This document shows positions 38,007-46,894 of a stretch of 64,000 nt of DNA, one piece after another (the stretch's first letter is position 1; each line of letters begins with the position of its first letter). The notes under the pieces are model-generated. The model was given only the letters and a program-made list of their open reading frames with translations. It did no database searches and had not been told where the DNA came from. This DNA is from Planctomycetota bacterium (GTDB lineage Bacteria > Planctomycetota > Planctomycetia > Planctomycetales > Planctomycetaceae). The position numbers and the translations under genes are program-made. Location: NCBI GenBank assembly GCA_014584345.1, contig JACTNB010000033.1, positions 62,001 to 126,000 of the forward strand, given 5' to 3'.

Positions 38007-38285
38007 ATGAGGAACAGAGGCGCGCGATATCTGGCTGGAATTCTGCTTGCGGTTCTCCTGTTATGGGGAAGCGTGTTTCCCTGGTTGAGCCAGCGCGGCG
38101 ATTTTCAACGGAAACAGGCGGAGCGGAATCGTCAGGGGGTTCACTTGCACGCCATGTTTTACACGGAACTCGATGTGCTGGAAAAACACGCCGCCCTGCA
38201 TCGCTTGCGTGAGGAAAGCCCCTGGGCGCTCTGGCTCCCCTGGGCGCATGCTTCCGATTCACCCGACGACGCCATGACGGACTGA
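38007..38285 (+). CDS. small membrane-anchored protein
   Basis: This 92-residue protein has one N-terminal hydrophobic helix (about 8-28; YLAGILLAVLLLWGSVFPWL) followed by a basic and acidic soluble part containing GVHLHAMFYTELDVLEKH. It starts 48 bases after the YeiH-type gene in the same direction, so the two are probably co-transcribed. Its last 27 bases overlap the convergent DUF1294 gene. I believe such small proteins occur in other planctomycetes, but I do not know a function. The ribosome site is weak. Confidence 0.6.
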   Translation: MRNRGARYLAGILLAVLLLWGSVFPWLSQRGDFQRKQAERNRQGVHLHAMFYTELDVLEKHAALHRLREESPWALWLPWAHASDSPDDAMTD

Positions 38286-38702
38286 CGAGGGGACTCCCTG
38301 CCTGGACGAGACCGCGACGGGTTGACGGGGTGACGCCTGGATCTGCGAATAATAAAGTGCAATCCCCAGCAGGAGGATATGCACGAGAATCATCAGCCAG
38401 AAGAGGCGGCGATAGCTTGGCTTGAATGTCTTGTGGCGAAAAAGCTCCTGTGCGAAAAAAGCCCCTGGCCACCCGCCCGCAAGTTCCAGGGCATGCAGCC
38501 AGCGTTCGGGCACGCGCCGGCCAGATCGGCGGGACTGCCATTTATCCAGACCATTCAGCAGGAATGCGAGGAGACTGCACAGGATCACCAAGCCACCATA
38601 CGCGCCTGCCTGCCAATACGGTATCCAACGCGTGAAATACGCCAGGAGCAGCAGAACCGAGCCGACCAGCCAGATCAGCGAAATGCGATACCACCAATTC
38701 AC
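38259..38702 (-). CDS. DUF1294 membrane protein
   Basis: The longer frame starts at 38774, but the GTG at 38702 is preceded by GGGGAGGAA and overlaps the ribD stop as GTGA, so I chose it (147 residues). It has hydrophobic helices (about 7-25, 30-48 and 105-123) and the DUF1294 signature: NGLDKWQSRR, then PERWLHALELAGGWPGAFFAQELFRHKTFKPSYR. The family is of unknown function and is often a short membrane protein with a cold-shock domain, absent here. Translational coupling to ribD is likely. Confidence 0.8.
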   Translation of the reverse strand: MNWWYRISLIWLVGSVLLLLAYFTRWIPYWQAGAYGGLVILCSLLAFLLNGLDKWQSRRSGRRVPERWLHALELAGGWPGAFFAQELFRHKTFKPSYRRLFWLMILVHILLLGIALYYSQIQASPRQPVAVSSRQGVPSSVRHGVVG

Positions 38703-39838
38703 GGCCCGGATTCCTCCCCGGGCCGATGCAAGGGAATCTGGCCTTGCACATAAAGATCCGGCCCTACCTGGCAAACTTCCACATCCGCGAGATTTTGAGC
38801 GGCCGCCATGTCTGCAACGCCTTGCCCACCCACGGCTGGCAAGGCTTCTTGTCCCCCGATCAGCTTCGGTGCAATAAACACGTGCACCTCGTCAATCAAT
38901 CGCAGGTCGAGAAAACTGCCGAGAAGCCCCGCGCCTCCCTCCACCAGTATGTTCGTGAAACCTTGTTGTCCCAAATGCCCCATCAGACAGGGGAGCGAAA
39001 CCATGCGTGCCGAGGTCAAGGGGCAGGGACACACTTCCACTCCAAGTTTCCGCAAGGAGGCCTGTCGGGCTTCCGGGACATCCTCCCCGCAGGCCAGCAG
39101 GACGGGCCCCTCCTCCAGGGAGCGGACCAGCCTGGAATCGGGAGAGATTCGCCCTTGGGAATCGACCACGACCCGCAGGGGTGTGCGCGGGCCGGGGGGA
39201 CGCGCGGTGAGCAGGGGATCGTCTGCCCGTACCGTGCCCAGACCAACGAGAATGGCATCCATCCGTCCCCGCAGCCGATGGACAATTTCTCGCGACTGCG
39301 GGCACGAAATCCATTGCGAGGACCCGGTCCGCGTGGCGATTCTTCCGTCCAGTGTCATGGCCCACTTGGCGTGCACGTAGGGGATCCCCGTGGTCATCCG
39401 TTTCGTGAAGGGTCGCAGCAACTTCTCTGCTACTGGTTGAAGCACTCCCACTTCCACGTCCACGCCTGCTGCCCGGAGCCGCGCGACACCTTGTCCCTGG
39501 GTATGCGGGGCGGGATCGATACACCCGATGGTAACCTTGCGGACCCCCGCTGCAATGACGGCTTCGGTGCAGGGGGGCGTCTTGCCATGATGGTTGCATG
39601 GTTCCAGCGTAACAAACAGATGGGCTCCCCTGGCCAGGGAACCCGCCTGTTGCAACGCATGAATTTCCGCATGCGGGCCGCCAAACCGTTCGTGGTATCC
39701 TTCCGCGATCAACCGGCGTTGTTCGTCCACCAGGACCGCGCCCACCAGCGGATTCGGCTCCACGTACCCGCGGCCAGCCTCGGCCAATTCAAGGGCCCGC
39801 TGCATTACGGAAGTGTCGTCGGCAAACACCTCCGTCAT
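38699..39838 (-). CDS. ribD: bifunctional riboflavin deaminase-reductase RibD
   Basis: This 379-residue enzyme performs the second and third steps of riboflavin synthesis: it deaminates 2,5-diamino-6-ribosylamino-4(3H)-pyrimidinone 5'-phosphate and then reduces the ribosyl side chain with NADPH. The N-terminal cytidine-deaminase-like domain has the zinc motif HAE (H56, E58) and CNHHGKTPPC (C81, C90). The C-terminal reductase domain starts near residue 150 (KWAMTLDGRIATRTGSSQW) and contains VGLGTVRADDPLLT and ILVEGGAGLLGSF. The ATG overlaps the stop of the upstream SEC-C gene as TAATG, so coupling is likely. No other riboflavin genes are nearby. Confidence 0.96.
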   Translation of the reverse strand: MTEVFADDTSVMQRALELAEAGRGYVEPNPLVGAVLVDEQRRLIAEGYHERFGGPHAEIHALQQAGSLARGAHLFVTLEPCNHHGKTPPCTEAVIAAGVRKVTIGCIDPAPHTQGQGVARLRAAGVDVEVGVLQPVAEKLLRPFTKRMTTGIPYVHAKWAMTLDGRIATRTGSSQWISCPQSREIVHRLRGRMDAILVGLGTVRADDPLLTARPPGPRTPLRVVVDSQGRISPDSRLVRSLEEGPVLLACGEDVPEARQASLRKLGVEVCPCPLTSARMVSLPCLMGHLGQQGFTNILVEGGAGLLGSFLDLRLIDEVHVFIAPKLIGGQEALPAVGGQGVADMAAAQNLADVEVCQVGPDLYVQGQIPLHRPGEESGP

Positions 39839-41961
39839 TAGTCCTGACCCGGTATCCAGAGTTTTCCACCAGGATTGGGAACGGCGGCTTCGGGCGACCA
39901 GATACCCGACGAGGGGAGGGCGGTTTCCAGCGAACTTCCCCAGGGAGGAGTGATTCCCGCCTGCAACAGAATCGATGTCACCGCTTCTTCCAATTGAGGC
40001 AGTTTACGCAAGAATCGCGAATGCAGTTGGTTCAGGAAGCCTGTTAGTTCGGCATCATCGGACTGCTGCATCCGGGCCTGCAGTTCACGCAATTCCCACT
40101 GGAGCATGTCCTCGAATTTTTCTCCCAACTCACGGGCCCAGTTTCGGGCCTGTTCGATCCGCCCGAGAATAATGTTCGGGTCGTCTTCATCGCTGGCCAG
40201 GTCGATATAGGCATGCAGGATTTGTCGCATACGGGACGGCTCTTGAAGATGCGGATACCGGACGGCGCAATTCAGGATCTGTTCCGTGAAGCCACGGTGC
40301 TGAATCAACTGGGCCCGATTGATCAACAACCGCAGTTGCTCCTCGGTCAGGGAGGCCACCGGCACCCGCAGCATTTGCAGCACGTCGCAGGTGTTAATCT
40401 GATTGTCGCTGGTGATTTCGTAGGGAGCAGTCGGGGGGAGACCCAACGAGGTTTTCAAGGCCTCCAGGTCCAACCGGATCCGACGCTTGTTGGCGAAGGC
40501 ATCGAGCACATTTACCGCGGCAGCCAGCTTGATCGATAATTCGGGAATATTCGCGGCTTCCCGGGGTGTTTTCCCGTGCAGGCCCTTGAGGGAACGATTG
40601 GCCCAAACCTCTTCGACTCCATGATTCCAGAAAAGTTTGGCAACTAGCCGCTGTGTTGCCGGGGATACCGAGTCGGGAAGATAGGGCCGCTGATCGATCT
40701 GGTGAAATTCCTTCCATTCACTGACGCTGGATTCTGCGGCATCCAGACTCAGTGGTTCCAGCAGATCTCCCGCCAGGTCGTGAACGTGCTGTTTACAGTG
40801 GTCTCCATACCCCGGGTCTGCCCAGAGGCGGCAAATGGAATGGGCATGTCCGTTTTCTTGAATTTCCCGCAACGCGAGGCTGCCGACGATCAAGGGCAAG
40901 GATTTCACGTCGTCCCAGGTTTCGATGCGTTCGGGAATCGATTCCACGGGAAGGTCGAGGATTAAGTATCGTTCCCCCGGCGCTTCCATCGGCTGGGCAC
41001 GCGGGTCGGGCGGGAGGCGGACCAGTAACGGGGAGTCGTCCAGCACGGTGAGAAGTTTCGACAGTGCATGCGTCACATAAAAGCCCGACTCGTTCTCTTC
41101 GTGATCCAGTTCGTGATCCAGAATTTGCGCCAGGGTTTCGCATGCAATGGCGAATTCCCGGTCCTCCGAGACTTCTCCCGCGCGATGAAAACACGAGGCC
41201 GCCGAGGCATGGTTTCCATCCCAGGCGTGAAACAGCCCGACGTTGTACCACAGGTCCGCGTTCGTGGCATGTGTTTCGAGCAAGGGCTGGGCTACGGCCG
41301 CGGCCTCGTGCCAGCATCCGAATGCCGACAGTCCCAGCGCCTTCTTGAAAATTGCTTCCGCCTCCGCATCAAACTGCAGCGGCTTCAAGTGATGGGCCCC
41401 CCGGAGCGGGTAGGGGACCGTGGCATCTCCGTCCAGGTTCAGCATCTGCATGAATATTTCCTGGCGGTCCTCGTCGCGGACATATTTCATGGCAAAAGCC
41501 AGATGTTGTCGCGCCGCCATGAAGCGATCTTCCTCCAGCAGCAGCATGGCCAGGCCATTGGCCAGACTGCCAACCATCTCCGGCAAGGTTTTGACACTTT
41601 TGGTGAATGCCCGGTGGATCGTGGCACGCGCTCCTTCAAACCCTTCGAGTTCGAGCGCCGCGGTGGCGTCCAGCACGCGTCCCAGGGGATGATCGGGGGT
41701 ATCCTGAAGTAACGCGACAAGGGCCTCGCGGGCCTGGGCCGGTTCTTCCAGAAACAGTAGAATACCCGCCAGACTCGTGGCCGGCCAGGCCCGTCCTGGT
41801 TCCTGGGCATGTAGTTTCTGCAGAATCTTCAGTGCCGCGCGCGACTGCCCTCCCTCATGCAACTGCAATGCCTTCAACATATCGTTCACGATATCGGTAC
41901 AGCAAAATTTCAACTTCTTGCCGCTGCCGCACGGACACAACGAATAAGGGTCAAGCGCCAT
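39838..41961 (-). CDS. SEC-C motif and TPR-like repeat protein
   Basis: The ATG at 41961 has GGGAAA upstream; a longer TTG start at 41976 is possible. The 707-residue protein opens with a SEC-C zinc motif, CPCGSGKKLKFCC, at about residues 10-22. A long all-helical region rich in TPR-like units follows (AAGALKILQKLHAQEPGRAWP-like spacing; DLWYNVGLFHAWDG; QHLAFAMKYV). SEC-C motifs bind zinc and mediate contacts, for example in SecA. The rest of the sequence has no catalytic site I recognise. It lies at the head of an overlapped three-gene unit with ribD and the DUF1294 gene. Confidence 0.75.
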   Translation of the reverse strand: MALDPYSLCPCGSGKKLKFCCTDIVNDMLKALQLHEGGQSRAALKILQKLHAQEPGRAWPATSLAGILLFLEEPAQAREALVALLQDTPDHPLGRVLDATAALELEGFEGARATIHRAFTKSVKTLPEMVGSLANGLAMLLLEEDRFMAARQHLAFAMKYVRDEDRQEIFMQMLNLDGDATVPYPLRGAHHLKPLQFDAEAEAIFKKALGLSAFGCWHEAAAVAQPLLETHATNADLWYNVGLFHAWDGNHASAASCFHRAGEVSEDREFAIACETLAQILDHELDHEENESGFYVTHALSKLLTVLDDSPLLVRLPPDPRAQPMEAPGERYLILDLPVESIPERIETWDDVKSLPLIVGSLALREIQENGHAHSICRLWADPGYGDHCKQHVHDLAGDLLEPLSLDAAESSVSEWKEFHQIDQRPYLPDSVSPATQRLVAKLFWNHGVEEVWANRSLKGLHGKTPREAANIPELSIKLAAAVNVLDAFANKRRIRLDLEALKTSLGLPPTAPYEITSDNQINTCDVLQMLRVPVASLTEEQLRLLINRAQLIQHRGFTEQILNCAVRYPHLQEPSRMRQILHAYIDLASDEDDPNIILGRIEQARNWARELGEKFEDMLQWELRELQARMQQSDDAELTGFLNQLHSRFLRKLPQLEEAVTSILLQAGITPPWGSSLETALPSSGIWSPEAAVPNPGGKLWIPGQD

Positions 41962-42527
41962 CGTGATATTTCCCAATCGTGTTTATCGGATAGATTCGAG
42001 TACGCGCGAGCAATGTCACGGGAAACGATTGGCCTCCCTGATTTGTCGCCGCGCGATATAGGTGCATTCGCTGTTTGGAGGGGTTATTGTCGTCTCGGAA
42101 CATCCGTCGCCTTGCCCTGACTGTCCGGCATTTGCAAAATGCCCGGACAAGAACACAGCTTATGAACGAGGAATTGGCAACGTGCCAAATCCCACTTTCG
42201 GGCGAGAGAACCGGAACGATGTCCGGTACGAAACGCAGAACTTCTCCACTCTTCTGATTTTAGTGGAATTCGACTTTCATTTGGCAAAAATCGTAACATA
42301 ACAGCAAGCTAAAAACGAGGCTTGCCTGAAAAGCCAATCCGGCATTCACCGGGAGATCCCACATGGGCTCGCGGAAACTGGGTAAATCTAAGTTGCTTCG
42401 TCGTTTTCCACGGCACAATCACGCCCAGCGAGTGTGAGCAATCCGGGCTCGAGGTCTATCACAGCCCTTAAAACTAAACGTCCACAACAACGATAGGCAG
42501 TCGGGCGGACAGGAGGGCTGGCACGGA
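41962..42527. other. intergenic region with one hairpin
   Basis: About 560 bases between the 5' end of the SEC-C gene and the 3' end of the glycosyltransferase gene, both on the minus strand. TGTCCGGCATTT (42122-42133) pairs with AAATGCCCGGACA-like sequence ending at 42149, with a bulge. A weaker GCAAGC/GCTTGC pair lies at 42304-42325. Neither has a U-tract on the minus strand. No gene is seen. Confidence 0.55.
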
Positions 42528-43889
42528 TCACGGAGAGTTGGGCAGGTTGCCCTGGCGAGACGCTGACTCCACCAGTTCCCGGCAGATATCGGTAAAAACC
42601 TCGGCTGCGTGGTGAGTACTGTGATATCGGGCAACCGCGGCGCGGCCCAGGTCGGCGCATTTTCGGTGTTCTTCCGGATTTTCGAGTAACTGCCGCAGGG
42701 CGCGTGCGTGGTCGGAGGGATCGCCGGGTTGAAACAGAAGCCCCCCTTGTGTGGATTCCACCAGTTCAGGCAGGCTTCCACGACGGGGTAAAACGACGGG
42801 TACTCCAGCCGAAAGCGCCTCGAGAACATACAGCCCCTTCGGTTCCGGATAGGTTACGGGGACGGAAAACACGTCGAGACGGCGCAGGAAAGCGTATTTT
42901 TCCGAGGCATCCCGCGGGCTCCCCGCGTAATGGAATCGACCGTCCAGTGCGACGGCCTCCCGTTCAACCGCATGCATGTACGCCAGGCACGATTTCCCCA
43001 AATATCCACCCGCATGGAGTTCCACGGGAAGCCCTGCTTCGTGCAGCAGTCGCGTGGCCCGCACGAGTTCCAATAGGCCTTTCTCCGGCGCAATTCTTGC
43101 GAAATAGCCGATTCGATAGGGTAACGTGGGCGGCACGGGGCGTTGATCTCCCCTCGGTTCCGCGGCAGGCGAGGACTGGGCAGGTGCGATCCCCGCGGAC
43201 TCGGCGAACGGGGCAATGGATAAGGGCAGGAGCGAGAACTTTTCGCTCGGCAAATTCAGGTAGGCACCGATATGCCTCGCATAGAAACGCGAGTGCGTGA
43301 TAAACCGATCGAACAGCCGAGCATGACTGGTAATTTTCTCTCGCGCCAGTTGTCTGTAGCAAGGACTCAGAGATTCCAGAAACAGATCGTCCCCTTGCAG
43401 CAGACAGGCAATCGGTCCTGTATACTGTTTTCTCAAGTCTGGCAGAACGCCACTGAGCAAGGCATTGGTAAACAGGATGAGATCCGGTTTCAGGTGGACT
43501 AGATAATGTACCAGTTCCCGGTATTCACGCTGCATGGCCCCTGCGGAACCTGCCAGCATGGCTAATGTCATACTGCCGAGTTTGGCGGCATCGTTTTCGA
43601 TGCCCCGGGCCGTGGCCATTCGAATGATCGAAGGATGATCCAGCCAGGAAACCAGCCAGCGGGGCAGGTAGCGCCAACCCGGGAGGGTATTGTCGAGATA
43701 AAGATTGATGCCTCCCAGAAAAACACGCGACGAGGCAACATTTTCCTGGTCAACCCGGATCGGCGTGTAGGTGGGGATCAACGATACTTCACAGCCCTGC
43801 CGTATCAATTCCCGAGACAGGTCATTGTCTTGCATGCAGGAACCGCAGAACATGCCTGCGCCTCCCGCGGTGACGAATGCAATGTGCAT
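42528..43889 (-). CDS. glycosyltransferase family 4-like
   Basis: The ATG at 43889 follows AGGTTGTCC and gives 453 residues; the open frame before it is not protein-like. The N-terminal GT-B half starts MHIAFVTAGGAGMFCGSC. The C-terminal half has YFARIAPEKGLLELVRA near 240 and the nucleotide-sugar site YPEPKGLYVLEALSAGVPVV, including the paired glutamates of GT4 enzymes. It transfers a sugar from a nucleotide donor to an unknown acceptor. It lies 23 bases after purD and is probably co-transcribed with it, though no biochemical link is apparent. Confidence 0.88.
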   Translation of the reverse strand: MHIAFVTAGGAGMFCGSCMQDNDLSRELIRQGCEVSLIPTYTPIRVDQENVASSRVFLGGINLYLDNTLPGWRYLPRWLVSWLDHPSIIRMATARGIENDAAKLGSMTLAMLAGSAGAMQREYRELVHYLVHLKPDLILFTNALLSGVLPDLRKQYTGPIACLLQGDDLFLESLSPCYRQLAREKITSHARLFDRFITHSRFYARHIGAYLNLPSEKFSLLPLSIAPFAESAGIAPAQSSPAAEPRGDQRPVPPTLPYRIGYFARIAPEKGLLELVRATRLLHEAGLPVELHAGGYLGKSCLAYMHAVEREAVALDGRFHYAGSPRDASEKYAFLRRLDVFSVPVTYPEPKGLYVLEALSAGVPVVLPRRGSLPELVESTQGGLLFQPGDPSDHARALRQLLENPEEHRKCADLGRAAVARYHSTHHAAEVFTDICRELVESASRQGNLPNSP

Positions 43890-43912
43890 GGACAACCTGA
43901 TTTCGTTGTGGT

Positions 43913-45289
43913 TCAGGAGGGCGGTGTCGGCCTGCGGGCCTTGTCGGAAATATCCTTGCGACACCAGGCTCCTTCCCAGCGGATCGTCTTCACGCGGGCA
44001 TAGGCGTTCAACTTGGCTTGATCCAGATCATCCCCCAGGGCTGTCACCCCCAGAACCCGGCCTCCCGTATTGACCACGTTCTGATTCACCAGTGCCGTAC
44101 CCGCATGGAAGACTTTCAAATCCGTACTGTCTTCCACTGCTTCCAGCCCGCGAATGGGAAAGCCTTTCTGGTATTCTCCGGGATAACCTTCCGACGCCAT
44201 CACCACGCAGACGGCCGGGCGCGGATCCCATCGCAGTTCCTCGAATTCCCGCAGACGACCATTGGCGGCGGCATACAGCAGGGAAAAAATATCTGACTGC
44301 AACCGCATCAACACGGGTTGAGTTTCCGGGTCGCCAAACCGCACGTTGAATTCCAGTACCTTCGGGCCCTGACGCGTCAGCATCAGCCCGGCGTACAAGA
44401 CTCCCGTAAACGGTGTCCCGCGGCGTTTCATTTCGTGCACCATGGGGATCAGCACGCTGTGGGTGATGGAATCCATCAGTTCGGGGGAAACCAGCGGGGT
44501 GGGGCAATAGGCCCCCATCCCCCCCGTGTTGGGCCCCGTATCACCATCGTAGGCTGCCTTGTGATCCTGGGCTGCTTCCAGAGTGATGATGGTCTTGCCA
44601 TCGATAATTGCCAGAATACTCGCTTCCTCCCCGACGAGGCATTCTTCGATCAATACCCGATTTCCTGCCTGGCCGAAGGCCGAACCCAAAAAACAGCTTT
44701 TCACAAACTCAACAGCCTCGGCTTCGCTATGGCAGACCTTCACCCCCTTGCCTGCGGCCAGGCCATCCGCCTTAACGACAACGGGTTGCTCCCATTCGGG
44801 GCGAGTTTTGCGCGTGATTTCTCCGCTGGACGATCCAATATTCATGGGAGGAATATTCGAAGCAAATCGTCCACCCGCGCAGCGTTCTGTCAGGTACTTG
44901 TAGGCGGATTGATAATCATCAAAGGAAGCGTAGTCGGCTGTGGGGACTTTGGCCGCTTTCATCACTTGTTTGGCAAACAGTTTGCTCCCTTCCAGTTGCG
45001 CTGCTGCCTGGGTCGGGCCAAACACGGTCAAGTCCGCTTCGCGAAAGGCATCCACGATGCCTGCCACCAGCGGAGCTTCTGGCCCGGGAATCGTCAAATC
45101 GATCTGTTCCTGTTTGGCGAATTTGAGCAACGCGGGAATGTCGCATTCACTGATGTCCACATTCACGGCGTCACGGGCTGTCCCCGCATTTCCCGGCGCA
45201 CAGAACACGTGTGTTACCAGGGGAGACTGAGCCAGTTTCCATGCCAAGGCATGTTCGCGCCCCCCCTGACCAATGACAAGAACTTTCAT
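43913..45289 (-). CDS. purD: phosphoribosylamine-glycine ligase PurD
   Basis: This 458-residue ATP-grasp enzyme joins phosphoribosylamine and glycine in the second step of purine synthesis. Signatures: MKVLVIGQGGREHALAWKL at the N-terminus, TIPGPEAPLVAGI near 68, the ATP-grasp blocks KADGLAAGKGVKVC near 172 and QDHKAAYDGDTGPNTGGMGAY near 245, and FNVRFGDPETQPVL near 318. Length is slightly above the usual 430. The first gene of the purD-glycosyltransferase pair, transcribed away from the sigma-54 activator. Confidence 0.97.
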   Translation of the reverse strand: MKVLVIGQGGREHALAWKLAQSPLVTHVFCAPGNAGTARDAVNVDISECDIPALLKFAKQEQIDLTIPGPEAPLVAGIVDAFREADLTVFGPTQAAAQLEGSKLFAKQVMKAAKVPTADYASFDDYQSAYKYLTERCAGGRFASNIPPMNIGSSSGEITRKTRPEWEQPVVVKADGLAAGKGVKVCHSEAEAVEFVKSCFLGSAFGQAGNRVLIEECLVGEEASILAIIDGKTIITLEAAQDHKAAYDGDTGPNTGGMGAYCPTPLVSPELMDSITHSVLIPMVHEMKRRGTPFTGVLYAGLMLTRQGPKVLEFNVRFGDPETQPVLMRLQSDIFSLLYAAANGRLREFEELRWDPRPAVCVVMASEGYPGEYQKGFPIRGLEAVEDSTDLKVFHAGTALVNQNVVNTGGRVLGVTALGDDLDQAKLNAYARVKTIRWEGAWCRKDISDKARRPTPPS

Positions 45290-45847
45290 AGAGCGGTCTT
45301 TATCCGTATAATAGCAAATATGTTATGGCAACCAGGATGCATGCGGTGAAGCACACTGCCCGAGGGGGCAGTCCTGTCGTGTTGCGAGTGAAATTCTACC
45401 AAGCCGGTCCAGGAAACTCACCCACAGGACCCTGGCACTCCGGCAAAAAATTCAAACCGAGGAGTCCACCCGTGCTTATTCAATAAGCACGGATGGAAGA
45501 AGTAGCCCCCCAGTTCTGCCAATGAAATCTGTCGGCTAGCGATCAGGTGCACACAATACGCGCTATAATAAAAAACTGTGCCTATTTTGCAGGCTAAGCC
45601 TTCCGTGTCCTGAACGATTTCGCTGAAAAATGAATTGTTTTTACCCATTTCACTCGCCACGGGCAGCCGCGTCGCCTACAATTTGTGCAAGCCTGTCGGG
45701 TTTGTGCATCGTGATGCCATGGAACCATCGCCAGGAGCAAGGTTTCTACTTCCTTCCTGACAAGCCCGCAGCCCGCGAAATTGATCCCCGTCGTGATATT
45801 GGGTGCTCCGATGTCATGATAGTTCTTCAAGTTGATCCTCACCAGCG
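45290..45847. other. divergent intergenic region with a palindrome and a -10 box
   Basis: About 560 bases between purD (minus) and the sigma-54 activator (plus). It holds a perfect palindrome at 45470-45492 and, on the plus strand, TATAAT at 45564-45569 without a good -35. No gene-like frame is seen. AT-rich bases near 45300-45325 could hold the purD -10. Confidence 0.5.
45470..45492. repeat. inverted repeat CCGTGCTTATT-C-AATAAGCACGG
   Basis: Eleven-base perfect arms flank a single base. It lies about 180 bases upstream of purD and 355 bases upstream of the sigma-54 activator. It may be an operator for one or both or a transcript-end hairpin. Confidence 0.8.
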
Positions 45848-46894
45848 ATGCCTCAACCGAATCAGACTCCCGTCCTGACTGGTATAATCGGAAACAGCCC
45901 GGCGATGGGGGAGGTATATCAGACGACCCGACAAGTGGCTCGGAGTTCCGCAACCGTTCTGTTGCTGGGTGAAACGGGTACGGGGAAAGAACTGATTGCG
46001 CGCGCAATTCATGAATTAAGCCCCCGAGGGAGTGGTCCCTACATTCGCGTAAACTGCGGCGCCCTGAGCGAAAGTTTGCTTGAAAGCGAATTGTTTGGTC
46101 ATGTGAAAGGGGCTTTTACCTCTGCCTTTGAAAACAGGACCGGGCGTTTCGAGGCGTCTCATGGGGGGACCATCTTCCTGGATGAAATCAATTCCATGAG
46201 TTTTCCGCTACAGGTCAAACTCTTGCGCGTCCTGCAGGAACAGGAATTCGAACGGGTGGGAGATACCCGCACGATCTCCGTCGACACGCGGATTGTCGCC
46301 GCCACCAATCGGGAATTGTTGGAAGAAGTCGAGCAGGGAAAATTTCGCGAGGATTTATATTACAGGCTGAACGTCTGCCCGATATTCCTCCCCCCGCTGA
46401 GGGACCGCACCGAGGATTTGCCGGCCCTGGTCAACCATTTCATCTTGAAATATGCCCGGGAAAATGATTGCGCTCCCCTGCAAATTGCCGAGGAAACGAT
46501 GAAACTCCTGCAGGAGTACGCCTGGCCCGGAAACGTGCGAGAACTGGAAAATTATGTCGAACGCGCCATCGTGATGGCAACGACCAGTCGCTTCACGCCC
46601 GATCTGCTTCCCCCCCATGTGAGAGGTCTGGCGCCTATTCGACTGGGAATGAGCAAAAAACGGGACCTGGAATCGATCGCCGAGGAACTGGTCTCGCTGG
46701 GAATGCTGCAAATCGCGGGGGACGAGACCGATTTGCACCAGCAGGTCGTTTCCATGGTGGAACGCCAGTTGATCACCCAGACGCTGAAAAGCTGCCAGGG
46801 AGTGCAGACCAAAACAGCCAGTCGTCTCGGCATCAATCGCAACACGCTGCACAAGAAAATCGAAGAGTACGGGCTGAGCGGAGAAGTGCGATGA
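45848..46894 (+). CDS. sigma-54-dependent transcriptional activator (no receiver domain), GAFTSA variant
   Basis: This 348-residue enhancer-binding protein consists of an AAA+ domain and a Fis-type helix-turn-helix. Motifs: Walker A GETGTGKE at 41-48, GAFTSA at 88-93 (the sigma-54 contact loop, normally GAFTGA, with glycine 5 replaced by serine), Walker B GTIFLDE at 107-113, arginine fingers in NREL...REDLYYRLNV near 160-175, and a C-terminal helix-turn-helix VQTKTASRLGINRNTLHKKI. There is no N-terminal sensor, so activity may be set by another protein. The stop overlaps the next ATG (ATGA), coupling it to a Maf-family gene. No target promoter is identified. Confidence 0.92.
   Translation: MPQPNQTPVLTGIIGNSPAMGEVYQTTRQVARSSATVLLLGETGTGKELIARAIHELSPRGSGPYIRVNCGALSESLLESELFGHVKGAFTSAFENRTGRFEASHGGTIFLDEINSMSFPLQVKLLRVLQEQEFERVGDTRTISVDTRIVAATNRELLEEVEQGKFREDLYYRLNVCPIFLPPLRDRTEDLPALVNHFILKYARENDCAPLQIAEETMKLLQEYAWPGNVRELENYVERAIVMATTSRFTPDLLPPHVRGLAPIRLGMSKKRDLESIAEELVSLGMLQIAGDETDLHQQVVSMVERQLITQTLKSCQGVQTKTASRLGINRNTLHKKIEEYGLSGEVR

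Noticed and set aside
46468..46890. An open frame extending the Maf gene upstream
   Set aside because: The extra 141 codons lie out of frame inside the sigma-54 activator, which is clearly real; the ATG at 46891 overlaps the activator stop.
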